Assembly (NCBI RefSeq): GCF_000695685.1
Contig: NZ_JFFR01000003.1
Span: 35,678 to 99,677, forward strand
Length of the DNA stretch: 64,000 nucleotides
Reading direction: 5' to 3'
From: Vibrio fortis
Lineage (GTDB): Bacteria; Pseudomonadota; Gammaproteobacteria; Enterobacterales; Vibrionaceae
Shown here: piece after piece, positions 39,577-49,555 of the stretch
How the letters are laid out: each line of letters starts with the position of its first letter
Numbering within the stretch: the stretch's first letter is position 1
Notes under the pieces: generated by a model
Databases searched by the model: none
The model's input: the letters and a program-made list of their open reading frames with translations, nothing else
Told to the model about the DNA's origin: nothing
Translations under genes and position numbers: made by a program

Positions 39577-40611
39577 TTACTTCTCGCCGTCAGAAGCTTG
39601 CATTGCAAGTACCGTATCCAGCATTCGGTTTGCAAAGCCCCATTCGTTATCACACCACACTAGCATTTTTACTAAGTGGCCGTTGCTCACTCTGGTTTGA
39701 GTACCATCCACAATCGCGCTATGGGGATCGTGATTAAAGTCGATGGATACGAGCGGCGCTTCAGTATAGTCAACGATATTGTGTAATGTACACTGAGATG
39801 CGTTAACAATGGTTTGATTTACGTCATTAACTTTCACATTCGTATTAATTGTGACACTTAAATCCATTGCTGTAACGTTAACCGTTGGTACTCGCACAGA
39901 AATCGCTTCAAACTTGTTAGAAAATTTCGGAAAAATTCGCTCAATACCTTTATGAAGTTTGGTATCAACCGGAATAATAGATTGGCTCGCGGCTCGGGTA
40001 CGACGCAAGTCCGAGTGGTAGGCGTCAATCACTTGCTGGTCATTCATCGACGAGTGAATCGTGGTGATAGTGCCAGAATCGATACCAAACGCCTCATCAA
40101 GAACCTTGATGATAGGTACGATACAGTTGGTGGTACATGAACCATTGGAAACAATGCGATCGCTGGCTTTGATGGTGTCGTGATTAACGCCATAAATAAT
40201 GGTGTTGTCGAGATCGTTCGCACCTGGGTGTGAGAACAGCACCTTTTTAGCGCCAGCTTCGATATGAGCGAGGCCATCGGCACGGCAACCATACACGCCG
40301 GTACAATCAAGCACGATATCCACTTCAAGATCGCGCCAAGGGAGTAGGTCAATTTCAGCTAAATGGAGAATACGAACAGTATCGATTTCACCACTATCAT
40401 GATGAATATAAATATGCTCTTGATCGTTCGAGATTTTCTTGCCGAAACGGCCGTGACTGGTGTCGTATTGAAGCAAATGAGCCATAGCATCAGGTTGTGC
40501 TAACTCATTAACAGCGACGACTTTGATTTGTTGGCTTTTGCCACTTTCATAAAGCGCTCTTAGAACATTGCGCCCTATTCTTCCAAATCCGTTGATTGCG
40601 ACTTTTAGCAT
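39577..40611 (-). CDS. epd: D-erythrose-4-phosphate dehydrogenase
   Basis: Epd oxidises erythrose 4-phosphate to 4-phosphoerythronate, supplying pyridoxal phosphate synthesis. It is a GAPDH-fold enzyme with 344 residues from ATG 40609-40611 ([20 protein letters not shown]). The catalytic cysteine motif SNGSCTTNC is near residue 155, and [14 protein letters not shown] and [14 protein letters not shown] are typical. The substitutions around the substrate loop and placement ahead of pgk mark it as Epd rather than GapA. A second ATG four codons upstream is possible. PdxJ, which uses a product of the same pathway, is encoded elsewhere in this window. Confidence 0.95.
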   Translation of the reverse strand: MLKVAINGFGRIGRNVLRALYESGKSQQIKVVAVNELAQPDAMAHLLQYDTSHGRFGKKISNDQEHIYIHHDSGEIDTVRILHLAEIDLLPWRDLEVDIVLDCTGVYGCRADGLAHIEAGAKKVLFSHPGANDLDNTIIYGVNHDTIKASDRIVSNGSCTTNCIVPIIKVLDEAFGIDSGTITTIHSSMNDQQVIDAYHSDLRRTRAASQSIIPVDTKLHKGIERIFPKFSNKFEAISVRVPTVNVTAMDLSVTINTNVKVNDVNQTIVNASQCTLHNIVDYTEAPLVSIDFNHDPHSAIVDGTQTRVSNGHLVKMLVWCDNEWGFANRMLDTVLAMQASDGEK

Positions 40612-40812
40612 AGTTCCATACATCTAACCAAAATTTCGTGCAACAGATGATAACCGAATCCTACCTAAAAGGCATTAGTTGAGTGATCTAACTCGCTAAA
40701 AATAATTCATAACAGCCATCAATGGTCTACTGGCAATATACTGATGATGAAGATGAGCTAATCAAACTCTACGGCTGTTTTTCCTCTCGTTTTTCAACCA
40801 AAGAGAAAGGTT

Positions 40813-41049
40813 ATGTCTGGATACCCAGCGACTCATTTTTGTAAAAAGTGCAACAAAGAAACACCTCACAGAGAAATACTTGTTCGCCAACCCAGCAGCT
40901 ATGACCAAGATAAAACATGGTTCGGCAAAGTAAAATTGTTTGCCCACGCTATTATCAATGGTGGTCACTACTACAACATGGATCGCTACGTGACATGCAA
41001 AGTATGTGGGACTAAAGAGCTGGATAACTGGGGAAGTGAGTTCGAGTAA
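40813..41049 (+). CDS. Small zinc-ribbon-like hypothetical protein (78 aa)
   Basis: I do not recognise a named family. The 78-residue product has a pair of cysteine knuckles, FCKKCNKETPH near residue 9 and VTCKVCGTKEL near residue 60, that would form one zinc ribbon. Between them is a basic-aromatic linker (DKTWFGKVKLFAHAI, then NGGHYYNMD). No membrane span or signal peptide is present. AAAGG lies just ahead of the ATG, and a bidirectional terminator follows 25 bases after the stop. It stands alone between the minus-strand genes epd and tktA, so it is an independent unit. Confidence 0.75.
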   Translation: MSGYPATHFCKKCNKETPHREILVRQPSSYDQDKTWFGKVKLFAHAIINGGHYYNMDRYVTCKVCGTKELDNWGSEFE

Positions 41050-41070
41050 CCTGCTTTCGTTGCAATCAAT

Positions 41071-41103
41071 AAAAAAACCGAGCTATCAAAGCTCGGTTTT
41101 CTA
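41071..41103. terminator. Bidirectional terminator between the zinc-ribbon gene and tktA
   Basis: AAACCGAGC, TATCAAA, GCTCGGTTT, with T runs on both strands. Confidence 0.92.
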
Positions 41104-41142
41104 TTTTCACTTCAGCACTAAAGCCTTCGTGGATAACTCACA

Positions 41143-43137
41143 TTAAGCTAGAAGCTCTTGAGCTGTGCTTACTACGTTTTCAGTAGTAAAGCCGAACATC
41201 TTGAACAGTTCGCCAGCTGGTGCAGATTCACCGAATGTTGTCATACCGATGATACGACCGTCGAAGCCAACGTACTTGTACCAGAAGTCAGCAATGCCCG
41301 CTTCGATAGCGATACGTGCTGTTACGTCTGATGGTAGAACTTCTTCGCGGTACGCTGCGTCTTGCTTGTCGAATGCATCAGTAGATGGCATTGAAACAAC
41401 GCGTACTTTTTTGCCTTCAGCCGTTAGTTGCGCGGCAGCTTCTACTGCTAGCTCAACCTCAGAACCCGTTGCGATAAGGATAAGCTCTGGCTTACCTTCA
41501 CAGTCTTTCAGGATGTAAGCACCTTTTGTGATGTTCGCTACTTGCTCTGCATCACGAGGTTGCTGTGCAAGGTTTTGACGAGAGAAGATCAGAGACGTCG
41601 GTGCGTCTTTACGCTCGATAGCCAGTTTCCAAGCCACTGCAGACTCAACCTGGTCACATGGACGCCATGTGCTCATGTTCGGTGTTAGACGTAGTGATGC
41701 CATTTGCTCAACAGGTTGGTGAGTTGGGCCATCTTCGCCAAGACCGATAGAATCGTGCGTATAAACTTGGATGTTCTGAACTTTCATCAGAGCAGCCATA
41801 CGCATTGCGTTACGAGCGTATTCCATGAACATCAGGAATGTTGCGCCGTAAGGAACGAAACCACCGTGCAGAGCGATACCGTTCATGATAGCCGTCATAC
41901 CGAATTCACGTACACCGTAGTGGATGTAGTTACCAGAGAAATCATTTGCTTCTAGAGACTTAGAACCAGACCACATAGTTAGGTTCGAGGGTGCTAGGTC
42001 AGCAGAGCCGCCCATAAATTCTGGAAGCATTTGACCAAACGCTTCTAGTGCGTTTTGAGATGCTTTACGTGATGCGATATCAGCAGGGTTTGCTTGAAGA
42101 TCAGCAATGATTTGGTTTGCCTTCTCTTCCCACTCAGCTGGTAGTTCGCCATTCAGACGACGCTTAAGCTCTGCTGCTTCTGCTGGGTAAGCCGCTGCGT
42201 ACGCGTCAAACTTCGCGTTCCAAGCCGCTTCTTTCTCAGCACCTGCTTCTTTTGCATCCCACTCAGCGTAGATGTCTGCAGGAACTTCAAATGGGCCGTG
42301 AGCCCAGCCTAGTGCTTCTTTCGTTGCTGCGATCTCGTCGTGACCTAATGGTGCGCCGTGACAATCGTGAGAGCCAGATTTGTTTGGAGAACCAAAACCG
42401 ATGATAGTTTTAGTACAGATAAGCGTAGGACGAGGGTCTGCTTTAGCCGCCTCGATTGCAGCGTTGATCGCTTCGATATCGTGACCGTCTACTGCAGGGA
42501 TTACGTGCCAGCCGTATGCTTCAAAACGCTTAGGCGTGTCGTCAGAGAACCAACCTTCAACTTCACCATCGATAGAGATGCCGTTGTCATCCCAGAAAGC
42601 GATAAGCTTACCAAGACCTAGCGTACCTGCTAGAGAACATGCTTCGTGAGAGATACCTTCCATCAGACAGCCATCACCCATGAATGCATAAGTGAAGTGG
42701 TCAACGATGTCGTGGCCTTCTTTGTTGAACTGAGCAGCAAGTGCTTTCTCAGCCATCGCCATACCAACTGCGTTAGTGATGCCTTGGCCTAGAGGACCTG
42801 TTGTCGTTTCGATACCTGGTGCGTAGCCATACTCTGGGTGACCTGGAGTCTTAGAGTGCAGTTGACGGAAGTTCTTAAGATCTTCGATAGATAGCTCATA
42901 ACCGCTTAGGTGAAGCAGAGAGTAAATTAGCATTGAGCCGTGGCCGTTTGACAATACAAAACGGTCGCGGTCTGCCCACTCTGGATTTGCTGGGTTGTGG
43001 TTCAAGTGACCACGCCAAAGAACTTCAGCGATGTCAGCCATACCCATAGGTGCGCCTGGGTGGCCTGAATTAGCTTGTTGAACACCGTCCATACTAAGTG
43101 CGCGGATTGCATTTGCGAGATCTTTACGAGAAGGCAT
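41143..43137 (-). CDS. tktA: Transketolase
   Basis: Transketolase moves two-carbon ketol units between sugar phosphates in the pentose phosphate pathway using thiamine diphosphate. The 664 residues begin [17 protein letters not shown]. Landmarks are [12 protein letters not shown], the ThDP motif [13 protein letters not shown] ending in [10 protein letters not shown], and the second-domain Glu in [13 protein letters not shown] and the [18 protein letters not shown] loop. I took the ATG 43135-43137, preceded by AGGAGC. An ATG six codons upstream contains that ribosome site. A GCAAACGTTTTGC box lies 90 bases ahead. In E. coli speA/speB lie between tktA and metK, but they are absent here. Confidence 0.98.
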   Translation of the reverse strand: MPSRKDLANAIRALSMDGVQQANSGHPGAPMGMADIAEVLWRGHLNHNPANPEWADRDRFVLSNGHGSMLIYSLLHLSGYELSIEDLKNFRQLHSKTPGHPEYGYAPGIETTTGPLGQGITNAVGMAMAEKALAAQFNKEGHDIVDHFTYAFMGDGCLMEGISHEACSLAGTLGLGKLIAFWDDNGISIDGEVEGWFSDDTPKRFEAYGWHVIPAVDGHDIEAINAAIEAAKADPRPTLICTKTIIGFGSPNKSGSHDCHGAPLGHDEIAATKEALGWAHGPFEVPADIYAEWDAKEAGAEKEAAWNAKFDAYAAAYPAEAAELKRRLNGELPAEWEEKANQIIADLQANPADIASRKASQNALEAFGQMLPEFMGGSADLAPSNLTMWSGSKSLEANDFSGNYIHYGVREFGMTAIMNGIALHGGFVPYGATFLMFMEYARNAMRMAALMKVQNIQVYTHDSIGLGEDGPTHQPVEQMASLRLTPNMSTWRPCDQVESAVAWKLAIERKDAPTSLIFSRQNLAQQPRDAEQVANITKGAYILKDCEGKPELILIATGSEVELAVEAAAQLTAEGKKVRVVSMPSTDAFDKQDAAYREEVLPSDVTARIAIEAGIADFWYKYVGFDGRIIGMTTFGESAPAGELFKMFGFTTENVVSTAQELLA

Positions 43138-43226
43138 GTCTGCTCCTGAGTGCATAAGCGATTTGAAAAATGAGAAATAATTGCTAGTTATTAGCGCGGT
43201 TATTCTCTCAAACGCCTATGGCGACT

Positions 43227-43239
43227 GCAAACGTTTTGC
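43227..43239. promoter_or_regulatory. GCAAACGTTTTGC box upstream of tktA
   Basis: This near-palindrome differs from the 12-base fbaA operator core by one inserted T. It lies 90 bases ahead of the tktA ATG in the minus-strand promoter region. Confidence 0.5.
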
Positions 43240-43377
43240 TGAGGTTTTCAAGGTCAGTTTTCGCACTTTTACAACATTTCCCTAGTTTTTAACGGACTAG
43301 CACAAGTGAGAAAGCAATCGTTTGGTTATGACATATCATAAAAAAGAGCTTGTAATTCGACCGTTGGAATTTAGAAT

Positions 43378-43393
43378 AGACGTCTAGATGTAG
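43378..43393. promoter_or_regulatory. MetJ operator upstream of metK
   Basis: AGACGTCT (43378-43385) is a perfect 8-base met box and is directly followed by AGATGTAG (5 of 8 matches). Two adjacent boxes are the minimum MetJ site. It lies 93 bases before the metK ATG. Confidence 0.75.
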
Positions 43394-43485
43394 AAACACC
43401 TACAGAAATTATTGAATTTAATCTCGGCGCAACCCTATGCGACGCAGATAGAAACTTTGCACCTAATACTAAAAGTGGAGCTCTC

Positions 43486-44640
43486 ATGGCTAAGCACCTT
43501 TTCACTTCTGAATCTGTTTCAGAAGGCCATCCAGATAAAATTGCAGACCAAATCTCTGATGCTGTTCTTGATGCCATCTTAGAACAGGATCCAAAAGCAC
43601 GAGTTGCTTGTGAGACATACGTGAAAACGGGCATGGTTATGGTTGGCGGTGAAGTAACAACGTCTGCGTGGGTTGATATCGAAGAGATCACTCGTGAAAC
43701 CGTTCGTGAAATTGGTTACGTTCACTCTGACATGGGCTTTGATGCTGACTCTTGTGCTGTACTAAATACAATTGGTAAGCAGTCTCCAGACATCAACCAA
43801 GGTGTTGATAAAGCTGACCCTAAAGAGCAAGGTGCAGGTGACCAAGGCATCATGTTTGGTTACGCAACAAACGAAACTGAAATCCTAATGCCAGCACCAA
43901 TTACTTACTCTCACCGTCTTGTTGAGAAACAAGCTGAAGTACGTAAAAGCGGCAAGCTAGACTTCCTTCGTCCAGATGCGAAATCACAAGTTACTTTCCA
44001 ATACGACCAAGGCAAGATCGTTGGTATCGATGCTGTTGTTCTTTCAACGCAACACTGTGATTCAGTAACAACTCCTGATCTACGTGAAGCAGTAATGGAA
44101 GAGATCATCAAGCCAGTACTACCTTCTGAGTGGATCAACAAAGACACTAACTTCTTCATCAACCCAACTGGCCGTTTCGTAATCGGTGGCCCAATGGGTG
44201 ACTGTGGTCTAACTGGTCGTAAGATCATTGTTGATACCTACGGCGGCGCAGCTCGTCACGGTGGTGGTGCATTCTCTGGTAAAGATCCATCAAAGGTTGA
44301 CCGTTCTGCAGCTTACGCAGCTCGTTACGTTGCTAAAAACATCGTTGCAGCTGGCATGGCAGACCGTTGTGAAATCCAACTTTCTTACGCTATCGGTGTT
44401 GCTGATCCAACATCTATCATGGTTGAAACTTTCGGTACAGAGAAAGTACCTCATGACATCATCATTGAAGCAGTTCGTCAAAACTTCGATCTACGCCCAT
44501 ACGGCCTTCAAGAGATGCTGAACCTTCTTCAGCCTATCTACAAGAAGACGGCAGCTTACGGCCACTTCGGTCGCGAAGAGTTCCCATGGGAAGCAACAGA
44601 CAAAGCAGCAATCCTAGCTGACTTCGCTGGCCTAAAATAA
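43486..44640 (+). CDS. metK: S-adenosylmethionine synthetase
   Basis: MetK makes S-adenosylmethionine from methionine and ATP. The 384 residues are full length, with [17 protein letters not shown] at the N-terminus, the signature [12 protein letters not shown] (residues about 117-128), and the P-loop-like second signature [16 protein letters not shown] (about 260-275). The methionine- and metal-binding residues fall in these blocks. GTGGAG lies nine bases before the ATG. A MetJ operator upstream indicates repression by MetJ with SAM as corepressor. No SAM riboswitch is present. Confidence 0.98.
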   Translation: MAKHLFTSESVSEGHPDKIADQISDAVLDAILEQDPKARVACETYVKTGMVMVGGEVTTSAWVDIEEITRETVREIGYVHSDMGFDADSCAVLNTIGKQSPDINQGVDKADPKEQGAGDQGIMFGYATNETEILMPAPITYSHRLVEKQAEVRKSGKLDFLRPDAKSQVTFQYDQGKIVGIDAVVLSTQHCDSVTTPDLREAVMEEIIKPVLPSEWINKDTNFFINPTGRFVIGGPMGDCGLTGRKIIVDTYGGAARHGGGAFSGKDPSKVDRSAAYAARYVAKNIVAAGMADRCEIQLSYAIGVADPTSIMVETFGTEKVPHDIIIEAVRQNFDLRPYGLQEMLNLLQPIYKKTAAYGHFGREEFPWEATDKAAILADFAGLK

Positions 44641-44994
44641 TTTAACGCCACGCAAAAAAATTTCAAAAGCCCTTACTCGTTAGTAAGGGCTTTATTTTTA
44701 TACAGTTACCTCAGATACCCCACCACATTTCGTCCACTTCTCTTCTTATACCCCATTAAAAACCCCCCGGATAATTTGTGTTTTTTGACAGTAGTGACAA
44801 TAGTTAAAGTACTCCTAGGCGATCAAGCTCACATTTGGTGCAACAACTGGTTAGGTTACACCCCGTTAGGAAACACGAGACAACTCTCTAGGACATGATA
44901 TTTCAATAACAGCTCAGCCAAGATGACTCGCTGCCAGCCGCTGTGAAGACATACGAGGTTGAATCTAGGACGTTATTTTAACTAAGGGGAAGTT
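44641..44994. other. Intergenic region after metK
   Basis: The metK terminator is at 44665-44700. The rest (about 290 bases) is upstream of the DUF2189 gene and holds a TTGACA at 44785-44790 with no convincing -10 partner. No open frame or RNA was recognised. Confidence 0.55.
44665..44700 (+). terminator. metK terminator
   Basis: AAAGCCCTTAC, TCGTTA, GTAAGGGCTTTATTTTT. Confidence 0.92.
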
Positions 44995-45792
44995 ATGCCT
45001 CGTACTGCAAATCCATCCGATTTTAAAAAAGACAAAAATAGGGTGAGTGACAGTGAATACGCTCGCACTATTCCGTGTAACCAAGTCAGTATTTCTGCGC
45101 CCTTTCATTGGCTTTCACTCGCGCTTCACGATTTAGTGCGAATGCCGATGATCAGTGCATTCTATGGTTTATGTTTCATGGCAGCTGCCGTGGCGATTGT
45201 TCAGCTTGTGCAGTGGCAAGGCACACACCTAGTGGTTATGCCGAGCCTGATTGTCTACATGCTGATTGGACCGTTTTTAGCGCTCGGCTTATACGACGCT
45301 AGCTGGGAAAGAGAAAAAGGCCACAACGCCAGCCTACTCCACTCAATGAAGGCAATCACTCGCAACTCAACTCACCAATGGGCTTTTGCCATTGTGTTAA
45401 TGGTAGCGATGATTTTTTGGATGAGAATCGCAGCCCTGTTACACGCTCTGTACCCATCAGTACAAGGTGCGCCACTTGCTGAGTTTGCCCCATTCTTGAT
45501 AACAGGCTCTGTCGTCGGCTTTGTCATTGCTAGCCTCATTTTCAGTATCTCAGCCTTCTCGATTCCACTAATGATGGAGCGCCGAGTTGACGTAATGAGT
45601 GCGATATTCACTAGCTTCAACGCGGTGAAATCTAACCTACCAGCCATGGTAGTATGGGCTGCCATCATTTGCGGCGGTATCTTAATCGGTTTTGCTACTT
45701 ACGGTGTCGGTATGATCTTGACCATGCCACTACTCGGCTATGGTACGTGGCACGCGTACCATGAGACCATCAAGAAAAAGCACCACATGTAA
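44995..45792 (+). CDS. DUF2189 integral membrane protein
   Basis: The 265-residue protein fits the DUF2189 family of bacterial inner-membrane proteins of unknown function. After a charged cytoplasmic N-terminus (about 40 residues) there are six hydrophobic segments at about 58-75, 82-100, 130-148, 165-190, 215-235 and 238-252. The second is followed by LGLYDASWEREKG, and FSISAFSIPLMMERRVDVMSA precedes the fifth. AAGGGGAAGTT lies just before the ATG. A strong terminator follows immediately. The role is unknown, and nothing around it suggests a pathway. Confidence 0.85.
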   Translation: MPRTANPSDFKKDKNRVSDSEYARTIPCNQVSISAPFHWLSLALHDLVRMPMISAFYGLCFMAAAVAIVQLVQWQGTHLVVMPSLIVYMLIGPFLALGLYDASWEREKGHNASLLHSMKAITRNSTHQWAFAIVLMVAMIFWMRIAALLHALYPSVQGAPLAEFAPFLITGSVVGFVIASLIFSISAFSIPLMMERRVDVMSAIFTSFNAVKSNLPAMVVWAAIICGGILIGFATYGVGMILTMPLLGYGTWHAYHETIKKKHHM

Positions 45793-45824
45793 TACCTGAT
45801 CTCCATCGGGAGCAATGATAGGAT

Positions 45825-45857
45825 AAGGCCTTAGCATCAAGCTAAGGCCTTTTGTTT
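45825..45857 (+). terminator. Terminator after the DUF2189 gene
   Basis: AAGGCCTTAGC, ATCAA, GCTAAGGCCTTTTGTTT. It ends 12 bases before the chosen sprT start. Confidence 0.9.
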
Positions 45858-45869
45858 GGAGTCTCACTT

Positions 45870-46373
45870 TTGTCGTCTTACAGCCCATTACACCATCGTG
45901 CCAACAAGAAATTGGCTGAGTGTATTCACATTGCAAACTCGCACTTCTCTCGCCAATTTCAAATTCCAAAGCTGACTTACCAAGTACGAGGAAAAGCCGC
46001 GGGCAAAGCTTATCTTCAACTTAATGAGATACGTCTAAATTCGGTGCTGTTCAATGAAAATCAAGACGCCTTTATTGAGGAAGTGATCCCTCATGAGATA
46101 GCACACCTCATTACTCACCAAGTCTTTGGTCGCGTTAAGCCTCATGGTAAAGAGTGGCAGTATGTAATGGAGCAAGTGTTCAAGGTGCCAGCAAAGACCA
46201 CGCATAGCTTTTCGGTGGACTCAGTACAAGGAAAGACATTCGAATACAACTGCGGCTGTACCCTCTACCCACTGACCATCCGCCGTCATAATAAAGTGCA
46301 GCGCAATCAGGCAAGCTACCGCTGTCAGCAGTGCAAGCAGCTTCTCACTTTCACCGGTAAACAGCTCAGCTAA
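45870..46373 (+). CDS. sprT: SprT family zinc metalloprotein
   Basis: SprT proteins carry a SprT-like zinc metallopeptidase fold related to eukaryotic Spartan. The bacterial function is not established. The 167 residues counted from the TTG at 45870 include HEIAH with a further His (active site about residues 75-83) and a C-terminal zinc ribbon ([13 protein letters not shown]...YRCQQC). The start is uncertain. I chose this TTG because GGAG lies eight bases upstream, while a TTG six codons earlier lies inside the preceding terminator. E. coli has sprT just ahead of endA, as here. Confidence 0.9.
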   Translation: MSSYSPLHHRANKKLAECIHIANSHFSRQFQIPKLTYQVRGKAAGKAYLQLNEIRLNSVLFNENQDAFIEEVIPHEIAHLITHQVFGRVKPHGKEWQYVMEQVFKVPAKTTHSFSVDSVQGKTFEYNCGCTLYPLTIRRHNKVQRNQASYRCQQCKQLLTFTGKQLS

Positions 46374-46427
46374 GCACAATAAAGCCAGCCATAAAATGTA
46401 ATAGAGTAAAGTGTCATTTGAGTGCTA

Positions 46428-46456
46428 GACTGATAATTATCATACTTTTATCAGTC
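46428..46456. promoter_or_regulatory. Palindromic operator candidate at endA
   Basis: GACTGATAA (46428-46436) is exactly inverted as TTATCAGTC (46448-46456) around 11 bases. Within it TGATAATTATCA is a smaller palindrome. It ends eight bases before the ATG, so a bound protein would block initiation. HapR/LuxR-type and Fur-type sites share the TGATAA/TTATCA elements. Confidence 0.5.
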
Positions 46457-46463
46457 TTTTCGC

Positions 46464-47195
46464 ATGAAAAAATCACCTTCAAAAGCATTTGGCCTACTGG
46501 TGTCTTTTTGCTTTTCAATACTATTTGGCCTACTGGTAACCCAAAGCGTTTTCGCCGCGCCGCCAAGCTCTTTTTCCAAAGCAAAACGGGAAGCCGTAAA
46601 GATCTACCTTGACCACCCCACTTCTTTCTATTGTGGTTGTGACATTACTTGGAAGGATAAAAAGAAAGGGGTCCCTGACCTTGAAGGTTGCGGCTATGAA
46701 GTCAGGAAACAGCAGAAGCGAGCTTCTCGCATTGAGTGGGAGCATGTGGTGCCTGCATGGCAATTCGGCCACCAGCGTCAGTGTTGGCAGAATGGCGGTC
46801 GTAAGAACTGCACCCGCAATGACAAGGTCTTCAAATCAATGGAAGCAGACCTCCACAACCTAACTCCCGCGATCGGTGAAGTGAATGGTGATCGCTCTAA
46901 CTACAACTTCAGCCAATGGAATGGTGTTGATGGCGTTAGCTACGGCCAATGTGAGATGCAGGTTAACTTCAAACAGCGCAAGGTTATGCCACCCGATCGC
47001 GCCAAAGGTTCAATTGCGCGTACCTACCTGTACATGAGCAGAGAATACGGCTTCAAGCTATCGAAACAACAAACCAACCTAATGATGGCGTGGAATAAGC
47101 AATTCCCTGTCGATGAATGGGAGTGTACTCGTGATGAACGTATTTTCCGCATTCAAGGTAACCATAACCCATTCGTTTATGAGAGCTGTAAGTAA
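46464..47195 (+). CDS. endA: Secreted endonuclease I (EndA/Dns)
   Basis: This is the periplasmic or extracellular non-specific DNase/RNase of the EndA/Vvn/Dns family. In vibrios Dns degrades extracellular DNA and limits natural transformation. The 243-residue precursor has a signal peptide (about 1-31, ending FAA) and a beta-beta-alpha-metal active site with the catalytic His at about 94 in [20 protein letters not shown]. The [24 protein letters not shown] block follows in two pieces. Eight cysteines fit the four disulfides of Vvn. A 29-base inverted repeat ends eight bases before the ATG, and the ribosome site is weak. Confidence 0.96.
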   Translation: MKKSPSKAFGLLVSFCFSILFGLLVTQSVFAAPPSSFSKAKREAVKIYLDHPTSFYCGCDITWKDKKKGVPDLEGCGYEVRKQQKRASRIEWEHVVPAWQFGHQRQCWQNGGRKNCTRNDKVFKSMEADLHNLTPAIGEVNGDRSNYNFSQWNGVDGVSYGQCEMQVNFKQRKVMPPDRAKGSIARTYLYMSREYGFKLSKQQTNLMMAWNKQFPVDEWECTRDERIFRIQGNHNPFVYESCK

Positions 47196-47236
47196 GTGAA
47201 CGATTGAATATTGTTAGAAAAGTACCCACAGAAACA

Positions 47237-47267
47237 ACAAAAGGCTCTTTAAAATTAAAGAGCCTTG
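47237..47267. terminator. Terminator between endA and the lipoprotein peptidase gene
   Basis: AAGGCTCTTTAA, AA, TTAAAGAGCCTT. T follows on the minus strand (TTTTG), so it suits the minus-strand gene best. Confidence 0.75.
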
Positions 47268-47275
47268 GTCGCTAA

Positions 47276-48616
47276 TTAGTGTTCAAAATCTTCCAGGTAG
47301 CGCAAGTCATCAATGACGACTGTGTTGTCTTCCCACTGTACAGAGCGAGAAGCGGCCATCACGCCTGATTGGCGGCTATCACACCAACCTGTTCCCTGCG
47401 CAAACGCACTTGGGTTATCTGGTAAGTTCTCAAGCTCCATGCGAATGTCAGCGCTAGACTTGCTCAAGATTCTATTAGCCACAAATACGGCTCTGTCTTG
47501 AACACCTTGATCTGACAATCGAGAACGTTGTCCCCATTGGATCTTCCATTCATCACATGACGGATTGCTTGATTGCGGAATGCTCACAAACGCAAAATCA
47601 GAGATCGCATTGTATTTCTTATACATCATGTACGCTTCAAACAGCATCGCGACATCTTCCGCTGGATGCGAATAAGAGTAGAATGCAGCGGCCTTATCAC
47701 CTGCGAACTCCATACCAGCGGCTTCACCGGTCAAATTGCGGACATCATCGGTCATCGCCTTACCACGAAACGCTACTTGTGCTGCGTCTCTCAATGTTGT
47801 TGAGGTTAACGGATTGCTATCAAACAAATCTCGATTCAATGTCTGTAGTTTCTGAAGGTAAGTAGAGATAGTGCCTGAGTCTGGCGTTTGTATTAAATCA
47901 CTTGCCGGTAAAAAGTCATTGGCATGAGCTAACTCATGCGCCAACAATCGAAACAGCCCTGGCGCAACGTGCTCAGATCCCCGTTGATAGTTTGTCGCTG
48001 CATTGTATGTATTTGAATAGGTCACGTAATTGTAAGAGTTTTGCTCAACGTAACGCTGCGCCTTGTCGAACTTAAACTCTGTTTGGAAGTTCTTACGGTA
48101 ATCATCTTGTCGGTAAATAGAATCCCATTCATTCTTCGTACGCCACACATACCTCGGGTCAATATACATTGATGCCGTAGCAGTATTGTAAAAAGATGGG
48201 CGCACATCATAACTGAGCACGATACTGTTAAGTGGTTTAAACAGGTTGAGTAGATCCTGGTCGTTAATTTCTCGCAGTGCTGCAATAAAGCTCTCAGCCA
48301 TCCATGAGTGTGAAACGACCAACCGACTTTCAATCTGCTCAATCGTGACATCTGTACCATCGACCCCGATAGGTTGAATAACCGATAAATCACAAGAGCG
48401 CTTTTCTAAAAATGCCTTAGCACAATCAACAATATCAGACGATGAAGAAGTGGATGTGACTGTCGAAACCGACGTTAAAGAAGGCGTACCATTCACATTA
48501 GGTGAAGCAATGCTCGCAGGGGCATCTGATGACGAGCCAGAGCCTCCCCCACAGCCAACCAACAGTGCGCTAATAATAGAGCCTGCTAAGATAGAACGTT
48601 TTTTCATTTGCAACAT
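47276..48616 (-). CDS. Putative zinc metallopeptidase lipoprotein
   Basis: I do not recognise a named family. The 446-residue precursor has a lipoprotein signal (MLQMKKRSILAGSIISALLV, then the Cys at 22 in LVGC), a glycine/serine/threonine-rich linker (about 23-62), and a soluble domain. HELAHANDF (His227, Glu228, His231) is a gluzincin-like zinc motif, and PAEDVAMLFEAYMMYKKY (about 318-335) could supply the glutamate third ligand. Four cysteines other than the lipid one suggest disulfides. It would be anchored to a membrane facing the periplasm or the outside. It is convergent with endA and divergent from rsmE. The substrate is unknown. Confidence 0.75.
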   Translation of the reverse strand: MLQMKKRSILAGSIISALLVGCGGGSGSSSDAPASIASPNVNGTPSLTSVSTVTSTSSSSDIVDCAKAFLEKRSCDLSVIQPIGVDGTDVTIEQIESRLVVSHSWMAESFIAALREINDQDLLNLFKPLNSIVLSYDVRPSFYNTATASMYIDPRYVWRTKNEWDSIYRQDDYRKNFQTEFKFDKAQRYVEQNSYNYVTYSNTYNAATNYQRGSEHVAPGLFRLLAHELAHANDFLPASDLIQTPDSGTISTYLQKLQTLNRDLFDSNPLTSTTLRDAAQVAFRGKAMTDDVRNLTGEAAGMEFAGDKAAAFYSYSHPAEDVAMLFEAYMMYKKYNAISDFAFVSIPQSSNPSCDEWKIQWGQRSRLSDQGVQDRAVFVANRILSKSSADIRMELENLPDNPSAFAQGTGWCDSRQSGVMAASRSVQWEDNTVVIDDLRYLEDFEH

Positions 48617-48810
48617 AAATAAGCCTAGTTTTAATTATATTTATTTTCAATCACTTGGATTCTATTCCTCAAGTTTATAAATTACAAATCGTCCCCCTTA
48701 AACTTCGGATAGCACGCCTATTTATGCCAACCACTTGTTTTTTCTTCACTGCGCATCCATGTTAGGCTGAGACACTAAACCCCAGATAAACAATTTACAG
48801 GTCAACCAAC

Positions 48811-49542
48811 ATGAGAATCCCTCGAATTCACCACCCTGAACCCATTCAACAATTAGGTTCTCTCGCACTTGGCGAGGATGCTGCGGGGCATGTTGGACGC
48901 GTATTGCGCATGAAAGAGGGCCAAGAAGTCCTGCTTTTTGATGGTAGCGGAGCTGAGTTTCCGGCTGAGATCACCGAAGTGTCGAAGAAGAATGTGACGG
49001 TTAACGTAACAGAGCGTATTGAGCGCAGCAGTGAGTCACCACTCGACCTGCACCTTGGTCAGGTTATCTCTCGCGGCGATAAGATGGAATTCACCATCCA
49101 AAAATCGGTAGAGCTTGGCGTAAACACCATTACCCCACTCATCTCTGAGCGCTGCGGCGTGAAGCTTGATGCGAAACGCTTCGAGAAAAAGCTAGCGCAG
49201 TGGCAGAAGATCGCAATTGCTGCTTGTGAACAGTGCGGTCGAAACACTGTACCTGTGATTCGCCCTATCATGCAGCTCGAAGAGTGGTGTAGTGAGCCAA
49301 GCGAAGCACTAAAGCTAAACCTACACCCTAGAGCAAAGTACTCAATCAATACTCTGCCAGAACCTATCAACAAGGTTCGCCTATTGATCGGCCCAGAAGG
49401 TGGCTTGTCAGCTGAAGAGATCAGCATGACAGAACAATACAAATTTGAAGAGACGCTACTTGGTCCACGTGTTCTACGTACAGAGACTGCGGCTCTAACT
49501 GCAATTACAGCTTTACAAGTTCGTTTCGGCGATCTTGGTTAA
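48811..49542 (+). CDS. rsmE: 16S rRNA (uracil-1498-N3)-methyltransferase
   Basis: RsmE methylates N3 of U1498 in 16S rRNA. The 243-residue SPOUT-class protein has an N-terminal PUA-like domain (residues about 1-70, [10 protein letters not shown] start, [12 protein letters not shown]) and the knotted SAM-binding C-terminal domain with [34 protein letters not shown] and [13 protein letters not shown]. The gene starts at ATG 48811 and is followed by gshB 13 bases later, a conserved operon pair. Confidence 0.96.
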   Translation: MRIPRIHHPEPIQQLGSLALGEDAAGHVGRVLRMKEGQEVLLFDGSGAEFPAEITEVSKKNVTVNVTERIERSSESPLDLHLGQVISRGDKMEFTIQKSVELGVNTITPLISERCGVKLDAKRFEKKLAQWQKIAIAACEQCGRNTVPVIRPIMQLEEWCSEPSEALKLNLHPRAKYSINTLPEPINKVRLLIGPEGGLSAEEISMTEQYKFEETLLGPRVLRTETAALTAITALQVRFGDLG

Positions 49543-49555
49543 ACGGAGAAAAATA

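Noticed and set aside
43394..43485. SAM riboswitch in the metK leader
   Set aside because: No SAM-I, SAM-II or SAM/SAH core was seen. The adjacent met boxes explain regulation by MetJ.
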